51,576 nt of DNA from Lachnospiraceae bacterium (GTDB taxonomy: Bacteria; Bacillota; Clostridia; Lachnospirales; Lachnospiraceae), in contig JAFYGB010000056.1 in assembly GCA_017543445.1 (NCBI GenBank), forward strand, positions 1-51,576, written 5' to 3'. A model generated the notes under the pieces. It was not told the DNA's origin and did not search any database. It saw nothing but the letters and a program-made list of their open reading frames with translations. The position numbers and the translations under genes are program-made. How positions within the stretch are numbered: position 1 is the stretch's first letter; each line of letters starts with the position of its first letter. Of the stretch, positions 30,783-39,779 are shown piece after piece.

Positions 30783-33158
30783 TTACTCTGCCACCAGCAT
30801 GTTGTACGCTTCGATCTTCCGGATCCGGCGGGTCTGCCAGAGTGCCAGGAAGAAAGCGACTACACAGAGGCTGGTCGCTATGATCGCCACGCCGATGACC
30901 GGGACCGTAAAGTTACACTTCATCAAGCCGAACAGGCGCATGAAGATGGACATATACGGGTTCGCCCCATAATAGGCCACTACGGAGAATACCGCAGCCG
31001 ATGCGATGATCGCAGGCATGAAGCTTAAAGCGGTCTGAAGCATCAGACTTCCCGATGTGTAACCGAGCGCCTTATAGATGCCGTAATCCTTACGCTTGTG
31101 GTAGATCAGCGATTTGATCAGGAGGTACAGGATCAGTGCGATCACGATCACGGAAAGTGTGCACATCACAGTCAGCATCATGACAGAGATGCTCTTGAAG
31201 GTCGTCGTAGCGCCTTCCATGATCTCATAGAAATTCAGTGTATTGATCACGTGAGCGCCGTACTGTCCCTTGCAGGCTTCAAAGATCTGCTCCGTATTGG
31301 ATATATTGACTGAGCATTTCTCGTCTTCCTCTACCAGATCGAACCAGTAACTTGCATTCGGAAGGGAGGTGTCGAACAGATGCTCTGCCGCTGCCATGGT
31401 AAGGATCGCTTCTTTACCATCGTTATTCACGCTCTGAATGAAGCCGGAGATCATAAACTTATATTCCGTCTGACCATACCGAAGCGGGATCTCGTCACCG
31501 ACTTTGTAACCTTTGGATTTGGCAAATGCGCCGCTGATCGCGACTTCGTTGTCGAATTTCGGAAGTCGGCCGCTGTAGCAGACATTCTGGTTATTCATTT
31601 TTGAGCAATCGTCCATAACGTAAGTATATAACGCCTGCTCGTCCTTGTAGTAGATATCCAATGAAAGGATGTTCCGGATATTTTTCACATCCTCGCGGGA
31701 CTGAAGGAAGGTCAGCAGTTCGTCCGCGCTTTCTTTATCTACGGTCAATACGCCGGCGCAGACCTCGGTCGTGAGAATATCTACCTTCGGCTTGCGCGCG
31801 AAGTTCTCATACATGAGGAGAGCGATCACACAGGCGCAAAGCATGAAGCCCATGACCAGGAAGGTGATCACATTCTGCTTGAGATTTCCGAAGAATGTCT
31901 TCAGAGCCAGGCTCGTGTTCAGGCCGAGCGAGGTTTTGTCGAGCGCTACACGGTTCTTCTTAAAGTTGTGGGATTCGATGCCTTCCCGAAGCGCCAGGAT
32001 GGGCTGGATCTTTGAGATCTTCCTCGAACTGATACGTGTCACAAGCAGTGTAAACAGTGTTACGAACAGGATCGGGACCAGGATCGCCATAAGATTGATC
32101 GACGCCGAATACGGGATACCCATCTGGCCCACGATGATATTTGCAAATACCGGCATCAAAACATAGGAAAGCATGACGCCGAGGATGCTTGCGATACAAG
32201 CGAGGCTGAAAAACCAAACGATCAGGGAACCACGGATATTTCTTCCGGTATAACCGATCGCTTTTAACGCGCCGATCGTCTTCATATTCTCCTTCACGTA
32301 GTTGGAGATACTGTTTGCAAGCATCATGCCCACAGCCAGAGATAAGATCGTCGTCAGGACCAGGAACGACACTGCGATGATGAGTGCCATGAAGGATCTG
32401 GAGGACAATACGCGGCCCAAAGCATAACCGCTGGTCACCGCCTTCGGGTTCACGTGCAAAATCTCGTTTTGCGCGGCAATCAGGAAGCTACCATCTTTTA
32501 CGCCTTCTTTCAAGTCGTATATGACCATGATGCCTTCTGCGTGGCTTCCGGCTTGACCCTGCATCTGCGCATAACTTGCATCATCTACGACCGCACTGAA
32601 CATCGCCGTGTTATTGCAGCCGCCATAGGCCACATTCGTAAAGCCTTTTACCGTATAGGTGTGCTCAACACCCTTGAGATCAAATTGGAATGTATCTCCG
32701 AGTTTGAAACCGCCACCGGTGTAAAACTGATAAGGCAGGTAGATATAAGGAGCTTCTACAGTAGCGTCTTCTAAGACGATCTCCTCCGTATTCATCGGTC
32801 TGGTAAATGTGCTTCGATCACTGAGTGTTAAATCGATCGCGACGTTTCCGTTGCCGAACGGCAGGGAACACATACCCAGCTGAATATTCTTATATGCGTA
32901 GTACTGATCGGTGTCTTTTGCAAACAGTTCTTCGATCTTCTCATCGGTAAAACCGTCCAGATCGTAGCGGATCGAGATGTAACCGTCGCCCGCGTTTAAA
33001 CGATCGGCTTCCTTACCTGCGGTCGGATATAAGTCAAAGAATACCAGAAAGGATACGCCGATAAGTGCGGACGCGATCATCATCATGAGGAAGAGGCCGA
33101 TGGACGTACCTCTGTTTTTGCGAAGGTTCGATTTGGCGAGTAAAAATGTCTTTTCCAT
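30783..33158 (-). CDS. FtsX-type ABC transporter permease
   Basis: 791 residues from ATG 33158, two bases after the ATPase stop. Architecture: N-terminal membrane helix (GTSIGLFLMMMIASALIGVSFLVFF), extracellular domain, three helices with FtsX signatures (NSISNYVKENMKTIGALKAIGYTGRNI), a fourth helix and second extracellular domain (about 470-640), then three C-terminal helices (KRKDYGIYKALGYTSGSLMLQTALSFMPA). This two-FtsX arrangement is typical of peptide or antibiotic-responsive exporters. With the ATPase it forms one transporter; the neighbouring kinase and regulator probably control it. Confidence 0.92.
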   Translation of the reverse strand: MEKTFLLAKSNLRKNRGTSIGLFLMMMIASALIGVSFLVFFDLYPTAGKEADRLNAGDGYISIRYDLDGFTDEKIEELFAKDTDQYYAYKNIQLGMCSLPFGNGNVAIDLTLSDRSTFTRPMNTEEIVLEDATVEAPYIYLPYQFYTGGGFKLGDTFQFDLKGVEHTYTVKGFTNVAYGGCNNTAMFSAVVDDASYAQMQGQAGSHAEGIMVIYDLKEGVKDGSFLIAAQNEILHVNPKAVTSGYALGRVLSSRSFMALIIAVSFLVLTTILSLAVGMMLANSISNYVKENMKTIGALKAIGYTGRNIRGSLIVWFFSLACIASILGVMLSYVLMPVFANIIVGQMGIPYSASINLMAILVPILFVTLFTLLVTRISSRKISKIQPILALREGIESHNFKKNRVALDKTSLGLNTSLALKTFFGNLKQNVITFLVMGFMLCACVIALLMYENFARKPKVDILTTEVCAGVLTVDKESADELLTFLQSREDVKNIRNILSLDIYYKDEQALYTYVMDDCSKMNNQNVCYSGRLPKFDNEVAISGAFAKSKGYKVGDEIPLRYGQTEYKFMISGFIQSVNNDGKEAILTMAAAEHLFDTSLPNASYWFDLVEEDEKCSVNISNTEQIFEACKGQYGAHVINTLNFYEIMEGATTTFKSISVMMLTVMCTLSVIVIALILYLLIKSLIYHKRKDYGIYKALGYTSGSLMLQTALSFMPAIIASAAVFSVVAYYGANPYMSIFMRLFGLMKCNFTVPVIGVAIIATSLCVVAFFLALWQTRRIRKIEAYNMLVAE

Positions 33159-33160
33159 AA

Positions 33161-33916
33161 TTACCACCCCATCTTTACCAGAAACGCGGACAGTTTCTCA
33201 TGACGCTCGGCGTCTTTCGAAACATATTTTCCGAGGAGGCATTCGCCGGCGATCTCGCCGTCCTTCACATAGAGGATGCGGTTTCCTCTTCTGGCACTGG
33301 TGATGTCGTGTGTGACCATCACGATCGACTGACCCTTCTCATTGATCGCGGTCAATGTATCCAGGACTGCCTTACCGGTCTGCGAGTTGAGTGCACCGGT
33401 GGGCTCATCCGCGAAGATCAGCTTCGGATCGTTCATGAGTGCCCGAGCGATGCCGACACGCTGTGCCTCACCACCGGAGATCTGCGTGGGGAACTTGTTC
33501 CAGAGGCTCTCTTCGATATTGACCGACTTCAGGATCTCGCCAGCCTTCTTACGAAGCGCCTTCTTATCTTTGCTTACGAGGAGGCCCGCCGCCATCAGGT
33601 TATCCATGACGCTCATGGAGTCGACCAGGTAGACCTGCTGGAAAACGAAACCGCAGTTGCTGCGGCGGAAGATCGCCATCTCGTCGGTGCTCATCTTCGT
33701 GATCTCGCTGCCCGCGAACTCGATGCTTCCGAGGGTCGGGCGGTCCATTCCGGACAATGCATAAAGGAGTGTGGATTTACCCGCGCCTGATGCGCCCATG
33801 ATAACGGTGAAATCGCCCTCGTTGATCGTCAGGTCGATGTTCTTAAGTACGTGCTGCTGAATGCCGCCGTTGGAAAATGTCTTGCATAATTTCTTCGTTT
33901 CAATGATCGTATTCAT
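33161..33916 (-). CDS. ABC transporter ATP-binding protein (MacB/BceA-like)
   Basis: 251 residues. Walker A GASGAGKST (about 42-50), Q-loop FQQVY, signature ISGGEAQRVGIARAL, Walker B KLIFADEP followed by TGALNS, and switch His in VMVTHD. The LNSQTG after Walker B is characteristic of the MacB/LolD class that drives FtsX-type permeases. Transcribed from a promoter with phased repeats (see 33976-34030). Confidence 0.94.
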   Translation of the reverse strand: MNTIIETKKLCKTFSNGGIQQHVLKNIDLTINEGDFTVIMGASGAGKSTLLYALSGMDRPTLGSIEFAGSEITKMSTDEMAIFRRSNCGFVFQQVYLVDSMSVMDNLMAAGLLVSKDKKALRKKAGEILKSVNIEESLWNKFPTQISGGEAQRVGIARALMNDPKLIFADEPTGALNSQTGKAVLDTLTAINEKGQSIVMVTHDITSARRGNRILYVKDGEIAGECLLGKYVSKDAERHEKLSAFLVKMGW

Positions 33917-33975
33917 ATTAGGACCCTTTCTTGTTGAAGGTGTGCAGGTCGGCTTTCGCCCTGCCTTATGCCTAA

Positions 33976-34030
33976 AGTATACATTTTCAACCCTTAAATG
34001 ACTTTAAGGAACTCTTAAATCATTCTTAAA
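33976..34030 (-). promoter_or_regulatory. Activator-type promoter with phased TCTTAAA repeats
   Basis: On the minus strand a -10 TATACT (33976-33981) lacks a good -35 but is preceded by direct repeats TTTAAGG (33992-33998), TTTAAGA (34013-34019) and TTTAAGA (34024-34030). Their starts are 21 and 11 bases apart, i.e. on one helix face, with a less similar CTTTAAG near 34002. This is how OmpR-family dimers bind. The response regulator next door is the obvious candidate. Confidence 0.7.
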
Positions 34031-34041
34031 TCGAAAATGCA

Positions 34042-35292
34042 TCAAGAAAGTCGCAAATAGACCGAAACTTCGAGTCCCGGCTCGGCGTTCTTAAGGCCCA
34101 GCTGGCCGTCCATCTTCTCCAGGAAGTACTCCGTCAGATACAGTCCCAGGCCGGCCCCGTCCTGATCTGTCGCGTTGCTGCCGCGTCGGTATTTCTCCGT
34201 GAGGAGCGGAAGTTCCTCCTCCGGCACGCCGGGACCGTGGTCACGGAAGCGGATCACCAGATAGTCCCCGGCGATCTGTGCCTTCACTTCGATCTTCGTG
34301 TCGGCGTATTTATAGGAATTCATAAAGATATTATCAAACACCTGCTGCAGGCGCAGTTTATCGGCAAATACATTGCACTCGGGAATCTCGAACGCTTCCG
34401 CGCGGTTCAAGTAATCCGCTCGCTCGATCAGGCCCAAAAGCACACTCGAAGGCTGCATGCCGGGATTCACCACGATCTCGGTGATATCCTGCACGCTGGA
34501 ATTGAATAAGTTATCTACGAGCACCTTGATCTGGTCGGTCTTATCGTTGATGACGCCGAACATCTTTCGGGTGCGCTCTTCTTTCGTGACCTCCAGGCCG
34601 ATCTCTGACGTTGATTTGATCGAGGCCACCGGCGTCTTGATGTCGTGCGAGAGCTTCGCGACCATTTCCTTCTTATCGTCGCTCGCCTTCTTCTCCGCGG
34701 CCCGCGCCTTCTTCAGTTCCGAACGCATAAGGTCGAAACTTTCGGAAAATGCGCCGAAGACGTGTCCTTTATCCATCGGAAGCGGCAAGTCTAAATTCCC
34801 CTGCGCCACGCGTTCCGCAAATTGATTTAAGTTTTTGAATGGCTTGAGGATCGTTTTTCTAAAATAGATGAACCAGATCACCAAAAGCAGGACCTGGACC
34901 GCCGAAATGACGATAAGGCCAATGAGGATCGTGCGTTTGATCGAAGCGATCTGCTCCCCCATATCGTAATCAAAGATGACCTTGCCCACAGTCTGGTCAT
35001 CCATGACCAAGTCCAGGATGAGCCCACGATTACGAATCGCTTCATTTACCGATTCGCTTAATCCTTCTTTAGTTTTAAAGAGAACGGTCCCGTCGGGATC
35101 GATCACGACATAATTCAGGGAACGGTCGTACCGGTCGGGATGCCCGAAGTTCTCGGTGACCGAATACATACACTCGTTCACGGTCACCGGGTCCATTTCA
35201 AGATCCCGGATCCGCGAGATCAGGTAGATACCCGCGGTGATCTCGATAAGAAGCGTCAGGAGAAACGCCGCTATGATCGTGGTTTTCTTCAT
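34042..35292 (-). CDS. Sensor histidine kinase
   Basis: 416 residues. TM1 (5-24, IIAAFLLTLLIEITAGIYLI), a short extracellular domain of about 100 residues, TM2 (IGLIVISAVQVLLLVIWFIYF), HAMP (KPFKNLNQFAERVAQGNLDLPL), HisKA with KLSHDIKTPVASIK, and HATPase_c (NIFMNSYKYADTKIEV, RDHGPGVPEEE, DGAGLGLYLTEYF). It starts inside the response regulator's stop (4-base overlap), so the pair is translationally coupled. It probably senses a compound exported by the adjacent ABC system. Confidence 0.93.
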   Translation of the reverse strand: MKKTTIIAAFLLTLLIEITAGIYLISRIRDLEMDPVTVNECMYSVTENFGHPDRYDRSLNYVVIDPDGTVLFKTKEGLSESVNEAIRNRGLILDLVMDDQTVGKVIFDYDMGEQIASIKRTILIGLIVISAVQVLLLVIWFIYFRKTILKPFKNLNQFAERVAQGNLDLPLPMDKGHVFGAFSESFDLMRSELKKARAAEKKASDDKKEMVAKLSHDIKTPVASIKSTSEIGLEVTKEERTRKMFGVINDKTDQIKVLVDNLFNSSVQDITEIVVNPGMQPSSVLLGLIERADYLNRAEAFEIPECNVFADKLRLQQVFDNIFMNSYKYADTKIEVKAQIAGDYLVIRFRDHGPGVPEEELPLLTEKYRRGSNATDQDGAGLGLYLTEYFLEKMDGQLGLKNAEPGLEVSVYLRLS

Positions 35293-35987
35293 CTTCTGTC
35301 CTTTTTGGCTATGAACTTATAGCCTTCCTTCCATACAGTGACGATATATTCGGGGTTCTGCGCATCCTTCTCGATCGCTTCGCGGATCTTCCGGATGTGC
35401 ACGTTCAATGTCCCGTCAGTCGTGTATTTATCGTTCCATACATTGTCGAAGATCTCGTTCTTCCCGACAAGGCGGTTCTTATTCGCGATCAAATACTCCA
35501 GGAGCTTCCACTCGATCGCAGTGATCTTCTTCTCTTGGCCCAGAACGAAAACGGTCTTATTCGTCGAATCGATCTTCAGGTAGCCGTCGTCGTAATCCTC
35601 TTGTGCCTCGGGCGTATCCTGCCCCGCGAAGCGCTTCAGGACGACCTTCACCTTCGCGAAAAGCACGCCCAGCGAATACGGTTTCTCGATGTAGTCGTCG
35701 CCTCCGATATTGAGGGCAATGATCTTATCGTCGTCCGTGTTGCGCGCGGAGATAAAGAGGATCGGGATGTTCAAGGTCTGCCGGATGTGCTTACACAGTT
35801 CAAAGCCATTTCCGTCGGCAAGGTTGATGTCCAGCAGGATCATTCGGACCTCGTTGTTTCGCAAAAACGTCCGGGCCTCGGCGCTCGAGTACACGACGGC
35901 CGTCTTTACGTCAAACATATTGAAATACTCGCAGGTATTGTCCGCGAGTTCCTTCTCATCATCGATGATCAGACAATCCACCTTCAT
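35289..35987 (-). CDS. OmpR-family response regulator
   Basis: 232 residues. Receiver domain with acidic pair IIDDEKE, phospho-acceptor Asp in MILLDINLADG (about residue 54), Thr/Ser in ILFISARNTDD, and Lys in IEKPYS. Winged-helix output 132-230 (KKITAIEWKLLEYLIANKNRLVGKNEIFDNVW, TLNVHIRKIREAIEKDAQNPEYIVTVWKEGYKF). Likely binds the TCTTAAA repeats upstream of the ABC transporter. Start overlaps the preceding small gene as ATGA. Confidence 0.94.
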   Translation of the reverse strand: MKVDCLIIDDEKELADNTCEYFNMFDVKTAVVYSSAEARTFLRNNEVRMILLDINLADGNGFELCKHIRQTLNIPILFISARNTDDDKIIALNIGGDDYIEKPYSLGVLFAKVKVVLKRFAGQDTPEAQEDYDDGYLKIDSTNKTVFVLGQEKKITAIEWKLLEYLIANKNRLVGKNEIFDNVWNDKYTTDGTLNVHIRKIREAIEKDAQNPEYIVTVWKEGYKFIAKKDRR

Positions 35988-36166
35988 ATCTCGCTCACCT
36001 CTTCATACTGCATCATCGCGTAATGCAGGTACGATCCTTCATTGATCGTGTCCGGCAACAGCGCCCGCGCGACCAGCTTCGTCTCGCTGCCCGGCGCGTC
36101 CTCGACGCGGCGCAGATGCGCGTAGTCGCCGTCGATACTCTCTACGATATAATAGCAATCCAGCAT
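35984..36166 (-). CDS. Small DUF3006-like protein
   Basis: 60 residues from ATG 36166 (GGGAGG 8 bases upstream). MLDCYYIVESIDGDYAHLRRV, then VARALLPDTINEGSYLHYAMM. The pattern of IVExIDGDxAxL followed by LPxxxxEGSxL fits the small DUF3006 beta-barrel proteins of Firmicutes; function unknown. Its stop overlaps the response regulator start, making a three-gene operon, which is unusual company for this family. Confidence 0.65.
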   Translation of the reverse strand: MLDCYYIVESIDGDYAHLRRVEDAPGSETKLVARALLPDTINEGSYLHYAMMQYEEVSEI

Positions 36167-36193
36167 AGTTCCATCCTCCCTGCTTATAGCAGA

Positions 36194-36217
36194 ATGTCCC
36201 CTCTTGCGAGGGGACAT
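36194..36217 (-). terminator. Hairpin after valS
   Basis: ATGTCCCCTC and GAGGGGACAT pair perfectly around a 4-base loop (GCAA on the minus strand). The following TTCTG is a poor U tract, so readthrough into the DUF3006 operon is possible. Confidence 0.55.
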
Positions 36218-36240
36218 ATGATGCGTTTTATGTTCGTTTC

Positions 36241-38883
36241 TTACTTACCTAACTGTGCCAGGCGAAGCAGTACCTGCTCCTTCATGGCGGTGTAGTTTGC
36301 GAGTTTCGCCTTCTCTTCGTCGATCTTCGCCTGCGGCGCCTTACTCATGAAACGCTCGTTCGAAAGCATGCCCTCAACACGGGCTACTTCTTTATCCAGG
36401 CGTTCCTTCTCGGCATTAAGGCGTGCCAGTTCCTTCTCGATATCTACGAGATCGGCGAACGGCATGTACAGGACGGCGTGCGGGATCACTGCGGAAACAG
36501 CGTCGTCCGCGATGCCGCTGCGGTCGGTCTGAACGATGACCTGGCTCGCATAGCCCAGTGTTGCGAAGAATACGCGGCTCTTCTCGAAGATCGCGCGAAC
36601 GCCTTCATTCTCCGATACGACATAAACGGTGGCCTTCTTCGAAGGCGGAACGTTCATGGATGTACGTACGTTACGGATCTGGCGAACGGCTTCCTTGATG
36701 AGCTCGACTTCCTTCTCCTCTGCGGCAAATGCGCGCTCTGCGTGATATACCGGCCAATCCGATACCATGATCGAGTCTTCCTTATCCTGCAGGTTGCAGA
36801 AGATCTCTTCGGTAACGAACGGGATGAACGGATGGAGCATCTTCAGCGCGTCGATCAGGACGGTCTTTAAGGTCCAGATCGCGGCTGCATGCGTCGCGTC
36901 GTTCTCGTTCCAGAGACGCGGTTTTACCATCTCGATGTACCAGTCGCAGAACTCCTCCCAAACGAAGTCGTAAACCTTCTGGAGAGCGATACCCAGCTCG
37001 TACTTCTCGAGCATCTCGGTCACTTCTTTTACGAGGGTGTTGGACTTGCTTAAGATCCAGCGGTCCGCCGCGGTGAGCTCGCTGAGCTCGACGTGATCAA
37101 CGTCGCCGGTCTTCTCGATATTCATCATGATGAAACGCGATGCGTTCCAAACTTTATTTGCGAAATTACGGGCTGCCTCGACGCGCTCCCAGTAGAAACG
37201 CATGTCGTTGCCGGGCGCATTGCCCATGATGAGCATCATACGCAGGGCGTCGGCGCCGTACTTATCGATGACTTCGAGCGGATCGATACCGTTACCCAGG
37301 GACTTACTCATCTTGCGCCCCTGCGAGTCACGTACCAGACCGTGGAACAAAACGGTGTGGAACGGGCGCTTACCCATCTGCTCGTAACTGGAGAACATCA
37401 TACGGATGACCCAGAAGAAGATGATGTCGTAACCGGTAACGAGAACGTCTGTCGGGAAGAAATAATCCAGTTCGGGCGTCTTCTCCGGCCAGCCGAGCGT
37501 CGCGAAGGGCCACAGTGCCGACGAGAACCAGGTGTCCAGGGTATCCGGATCCTGCTCCATCGCTGTTCCACACTCCGGGCAGAACGTAACGGCGTCACGC
37601 GCTACGACCATCTTACCGCAGTTCGGGCAGGTGTACGCCGGGATGCGGTGGCCCCACCAGAGCTGGCGGGAAATACACCAATCTCGGATATTATCCGTCC
37701 AGTTGAAGAAGGTACGCTCCATGCGCTCGGGAACCAGCTTCACGTCGCCGCTCTTTACTGCCTCTGCAGCCGGCTTGATCAGCTCGTCCATCTTTACATA
37801 CCACTGCAATTTGATCATCGGCTCGACGGTCGCCTTACAACGGTCGTGCGTACCAACGTTATGTACGTGGTCTTCCACACGGACCAGAAGTCCCATGCGG
37901 TCTAATTCTTCCACGATCGCCTTACGGGCCTCGTAACGGTCCATACCGCAGTAGCGGCCGCCGTTTTCATTGATCGTGGCGTCATCATTCAGGATATTGA
38001 TCTCTTCGAGGTTATGGCGCTTACCTACCTCGAAGTCGTTCGGGTCGTGGGCCGGTGTGATCTTTACGCAGCCGGTACCGAACTCTTTATCTACGTAAGC
38101 ATCCGCGATCACGGGGATCTCACGGTTTACGATCGGCAGAAGAAGCATCTTACCGATCAGGTCTTTGTAACGTTCGTCCTCCGGGTTTACCGCTATAGCA
38201 GTATCGCCGAGCATGGTCTCAGGACGGGTGGTCGCGATCTCTACAAAGCGTCCCTCTTCCCCGATGATCGGGTAGTTGATGTGCCAGAAATGGCCGGCCT
38301 GCTCCTCGTATACGACCTCAGCGTCGGAGATGGAAGTCTTACATACCGGACACCAGTTTCCGATACGGGAACCCTTATAGATCAGGCCCTTCTCGTACAG
38401 GTTGCAGAAGACCTCGGTAACGGCTTTATTATTTCCCGCGTCCATAGTGAAACGCTCGCGGTCCCAGTCGGCCGAAGAACCCAGTTTCCGAAGCTGGTTG
38501 ATGATGCGTCCGCCGTATTCCTTACGCCAGTCCCAGACACGCTCCAAAAACTTCTCGCGACCCAAGTCCTGCTTCTCGATGCCCTCTTCCTTGAGTTTCT
38601 CGATGACCTTGACTTCTGTCGCGATCGCTGCGTGGTCCGTTCCCGGCTGCCACAGTGCCTCATAGCCCTGCATCCGCTTAAAACGGATCAAAATATCCTG
38701 CATAGTATTATCCAACGCATGTCCCATGTGCAGCTGACCCGTGATATTGGGCGGCGGCATCATGACGGTAAACGGTTTCTTATTCGGGTTTACCTCTGCG
38801 TGAAAATACTTCTTCTGCATCCATTTGTCATACAACCGGCCCTCGATATCTTGGGGGTTGTATGTCTTTTCCAGTTCTTTCAT
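36241..38883 (-). CDS. valS: Valyl-tRNA synthetase
   Basis: 880 residues, normal length. HMGH motif in PPPNITGQLHMGHALDNTMQD (about 43-63), zinc-binding pairs CPVC and CPNC, the editing domain (TTRPETMLGDTAIAVNPED), KMSKS in GRKMSKSLGNGIDPLEV (about 525), and a C-terminal coiled coil (IEKELARLNAEKERLDKEVARVEGML). Charges tRNA-Val and edits Thr. GGAGGAG precedes the ATG. No T-box leader is present; the gene follows a TPR protein after a 51-base gap, so it is probably expressed with the upstream operon. Confidence 0.97.
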   Translation of the reverse strand: MKELEKTYNPQDIEGRLYDKWMQKKYFHAEVNPNKKPFTVMMPPPNITGQLHMGHALDNTMQDILIRFKRMQGYEALWQPGTDHAAIATEVKVIEKLKEEGIEKQDLGREKFLERVWDWRKEYGGRIINQLRKLGSSADWDRERFTMDAGNNKAVTEVFCNLYEKGLIYKGSRIGNWCPVCKTSISDAEVVYEEQAGHFWHINYPIIGEEGRFVEIATTRPETMLGDTAIAVNPEDERYKDLIGKMLLLPIVNREIPVIADAYVDKEFGTGCVKITPAHDPNDFEVGKRHNLEEINILNDDATINENGGRYCGMDRYEARKAIVEELDRMGLLVRVEDHVHNVGTHDRCKATVEPMIKLQWYVKMDELIKPAAEAVKSGDVKLVPERMERTFFNWTDNIRDWCISRQLWWGHRIPAYTCPNCGKMVVARDAVTFCPECGTAMEQDPDTLDTWFSSALWPFATLGWPEKTPELDYFFPTDVLVTGYDIIFFWVIRMMFSSYEQMGKRPFHTVLFHGLVRDSQGRKMSKSLGNGIDPLEVIDKYGADALRMMLIMGNAPGNDMRFYWERVEAARNFANKVWNASRFIMMNIEKTGDVDHVELSELTAADRWILSKSNTLVKEVTEMLEKYELGIALQKVYDFVWEEFCDWYIEMVKPRLWNENDATHAAAIWTLKTVLIDALKMLHPFIPFVTEEIFCNLQDKEDSIMVSDWPVYHAERAFAAEEKEVELIKEAVRQIRNVRTSMNVPPSKKATVYVVSENEGVRAIFEKSRVFFATLGYASQVIVQTDRSGIADDAVSAVIPHAVLYMPFADLVDIEKELARLNAEKERLDKEVARVEGMLSNERFMSKAPQAKIDEEKAKLANYTAMKEQVLLRLAQLGK

Positions 38884-38934
38884 AACTACTCTCCTCCGGA
38901 CCGCCGGCGCTCATGTTCCGCCGCGTTCGGTCCA

Positions 38935-39750
38935 TCACAAAATCGCTTTTCTGTATTCTTTCTTCTTACGGCCAATGTATTCGTCCAGCAGATCCTTTCT
39001 GCGGACGGCGTCCTTCGTGAAGATCGCCGCCGTCGGCCCGGTCGATGCGAACAGGTAAGCCTGCGTCTTCGCTTCTTCGAACTCCGCGCGCCACTGCTGC
39101 TCTTTCACCGCATCGAGCGACGATGCGATCTCCTGCGGCATGGGCACGCCGGAGAACAGGGAGAAACGATAGATCTGCTTCAAGATCTCCTCGTTCTGCT
39201 GTTCGGACCATGCGGACTTAAATGCATCCATAGCTTCCGTGTTCAGCCCCAGGCGGATATAGGCCACCGCCATGTGCTGACGCACCTTGAAGATGAAATC
39301 CGGCTGCAGCGTCAGATCCTTCTTCGCATAGTCGAAGTAATGATACATATTCAGCGCGCCGAGCACGTAACCGTGCTCCAGCAAAAAGTCTGCCTTCAAA
39401 AGCCGGCGCATCGCCGTCCCGTTCCGTTTGAACTCCTCATAACGGATCTGGAACTCGTGCAGCTCCGTCTCGTTGTAGAAACGGAACTCCCGCAAAATAA
39501 AGAGCAGCGTCAATTCCATCGACGGCTTATCCTCGATATATTTACGGATATGCGCTACGTGATCGCCTAAGTGCAATTCGTCCTCCAGGAACTCAAACAG
39601 CTCCCGGGAGATGAAATCATCGTCGACCACGATGAAGTTATGATAAATATAATAGCAGAGTTCCTCCGCCGTGTAAATATCTACGCCCAATTCCCGTGTC
39701 CGATACGGATGTTTCGCCATCGGGCTTAAGCTTAAGATATAGGATCCCAT
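38935..39750 (-). CDS. TPR-like helical protein linked to DUF5716/DUF5717
   Basis: 271 residues beginning MGSYILSLSPMAKHPYRTREL, with IYTAEELCYYIYHNFIVVDDDF near 25-46. Residues about 105-215 look like helical TPR-type repeats (LLKADFLLEHGYVLGALNMYHYFDYAKK; RQHMAVAYIRLGLNTEAMDAFKSAW), ending in a basic tail. No signal or membrane segment. I know no characterised homologue. It is third in a four-gene string (DUF5717, DUF5716, this, valS) with gaps of 14-51 bases, so a role with the Hsp70-like protein is likely. Confidence 0.75.
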   Translation of the reverse strand: MGSYILSLSPMAKHPYRTRELGVDIYTAEELCYYIYHNFIVVDDDFISRELFEFLEDELHLGDHVAHIRKYIEDKPSMELTLLFILREFRFYNETELHEFQIRYEEFKRNGTAMRRLLKADFLLEHGYVLGALNMYHYFDYAKKDLTLQPDFIFKVRQHMAVAYIRLGLNTEAMDAFKSAWSEQQNEEILKQIYRFSLFSGVPMPQEIASSLDAVKEQQWRAEFEEAKTQAYLFASTGPTAAIFTKDAVRRKDLLDEYIGRKKKEYRKAIL

Positions 39751-39779
39751 AACCTGTACCTCTCTTTATGAACCGTTCC

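Noticed and set aside
38884-38934. Possible T-box leader for valS
   Set aside because: The gap is only 51 bases, has no specifier loop or TGGNACCGCG motif, and valS appears to be read from the upstream operon.
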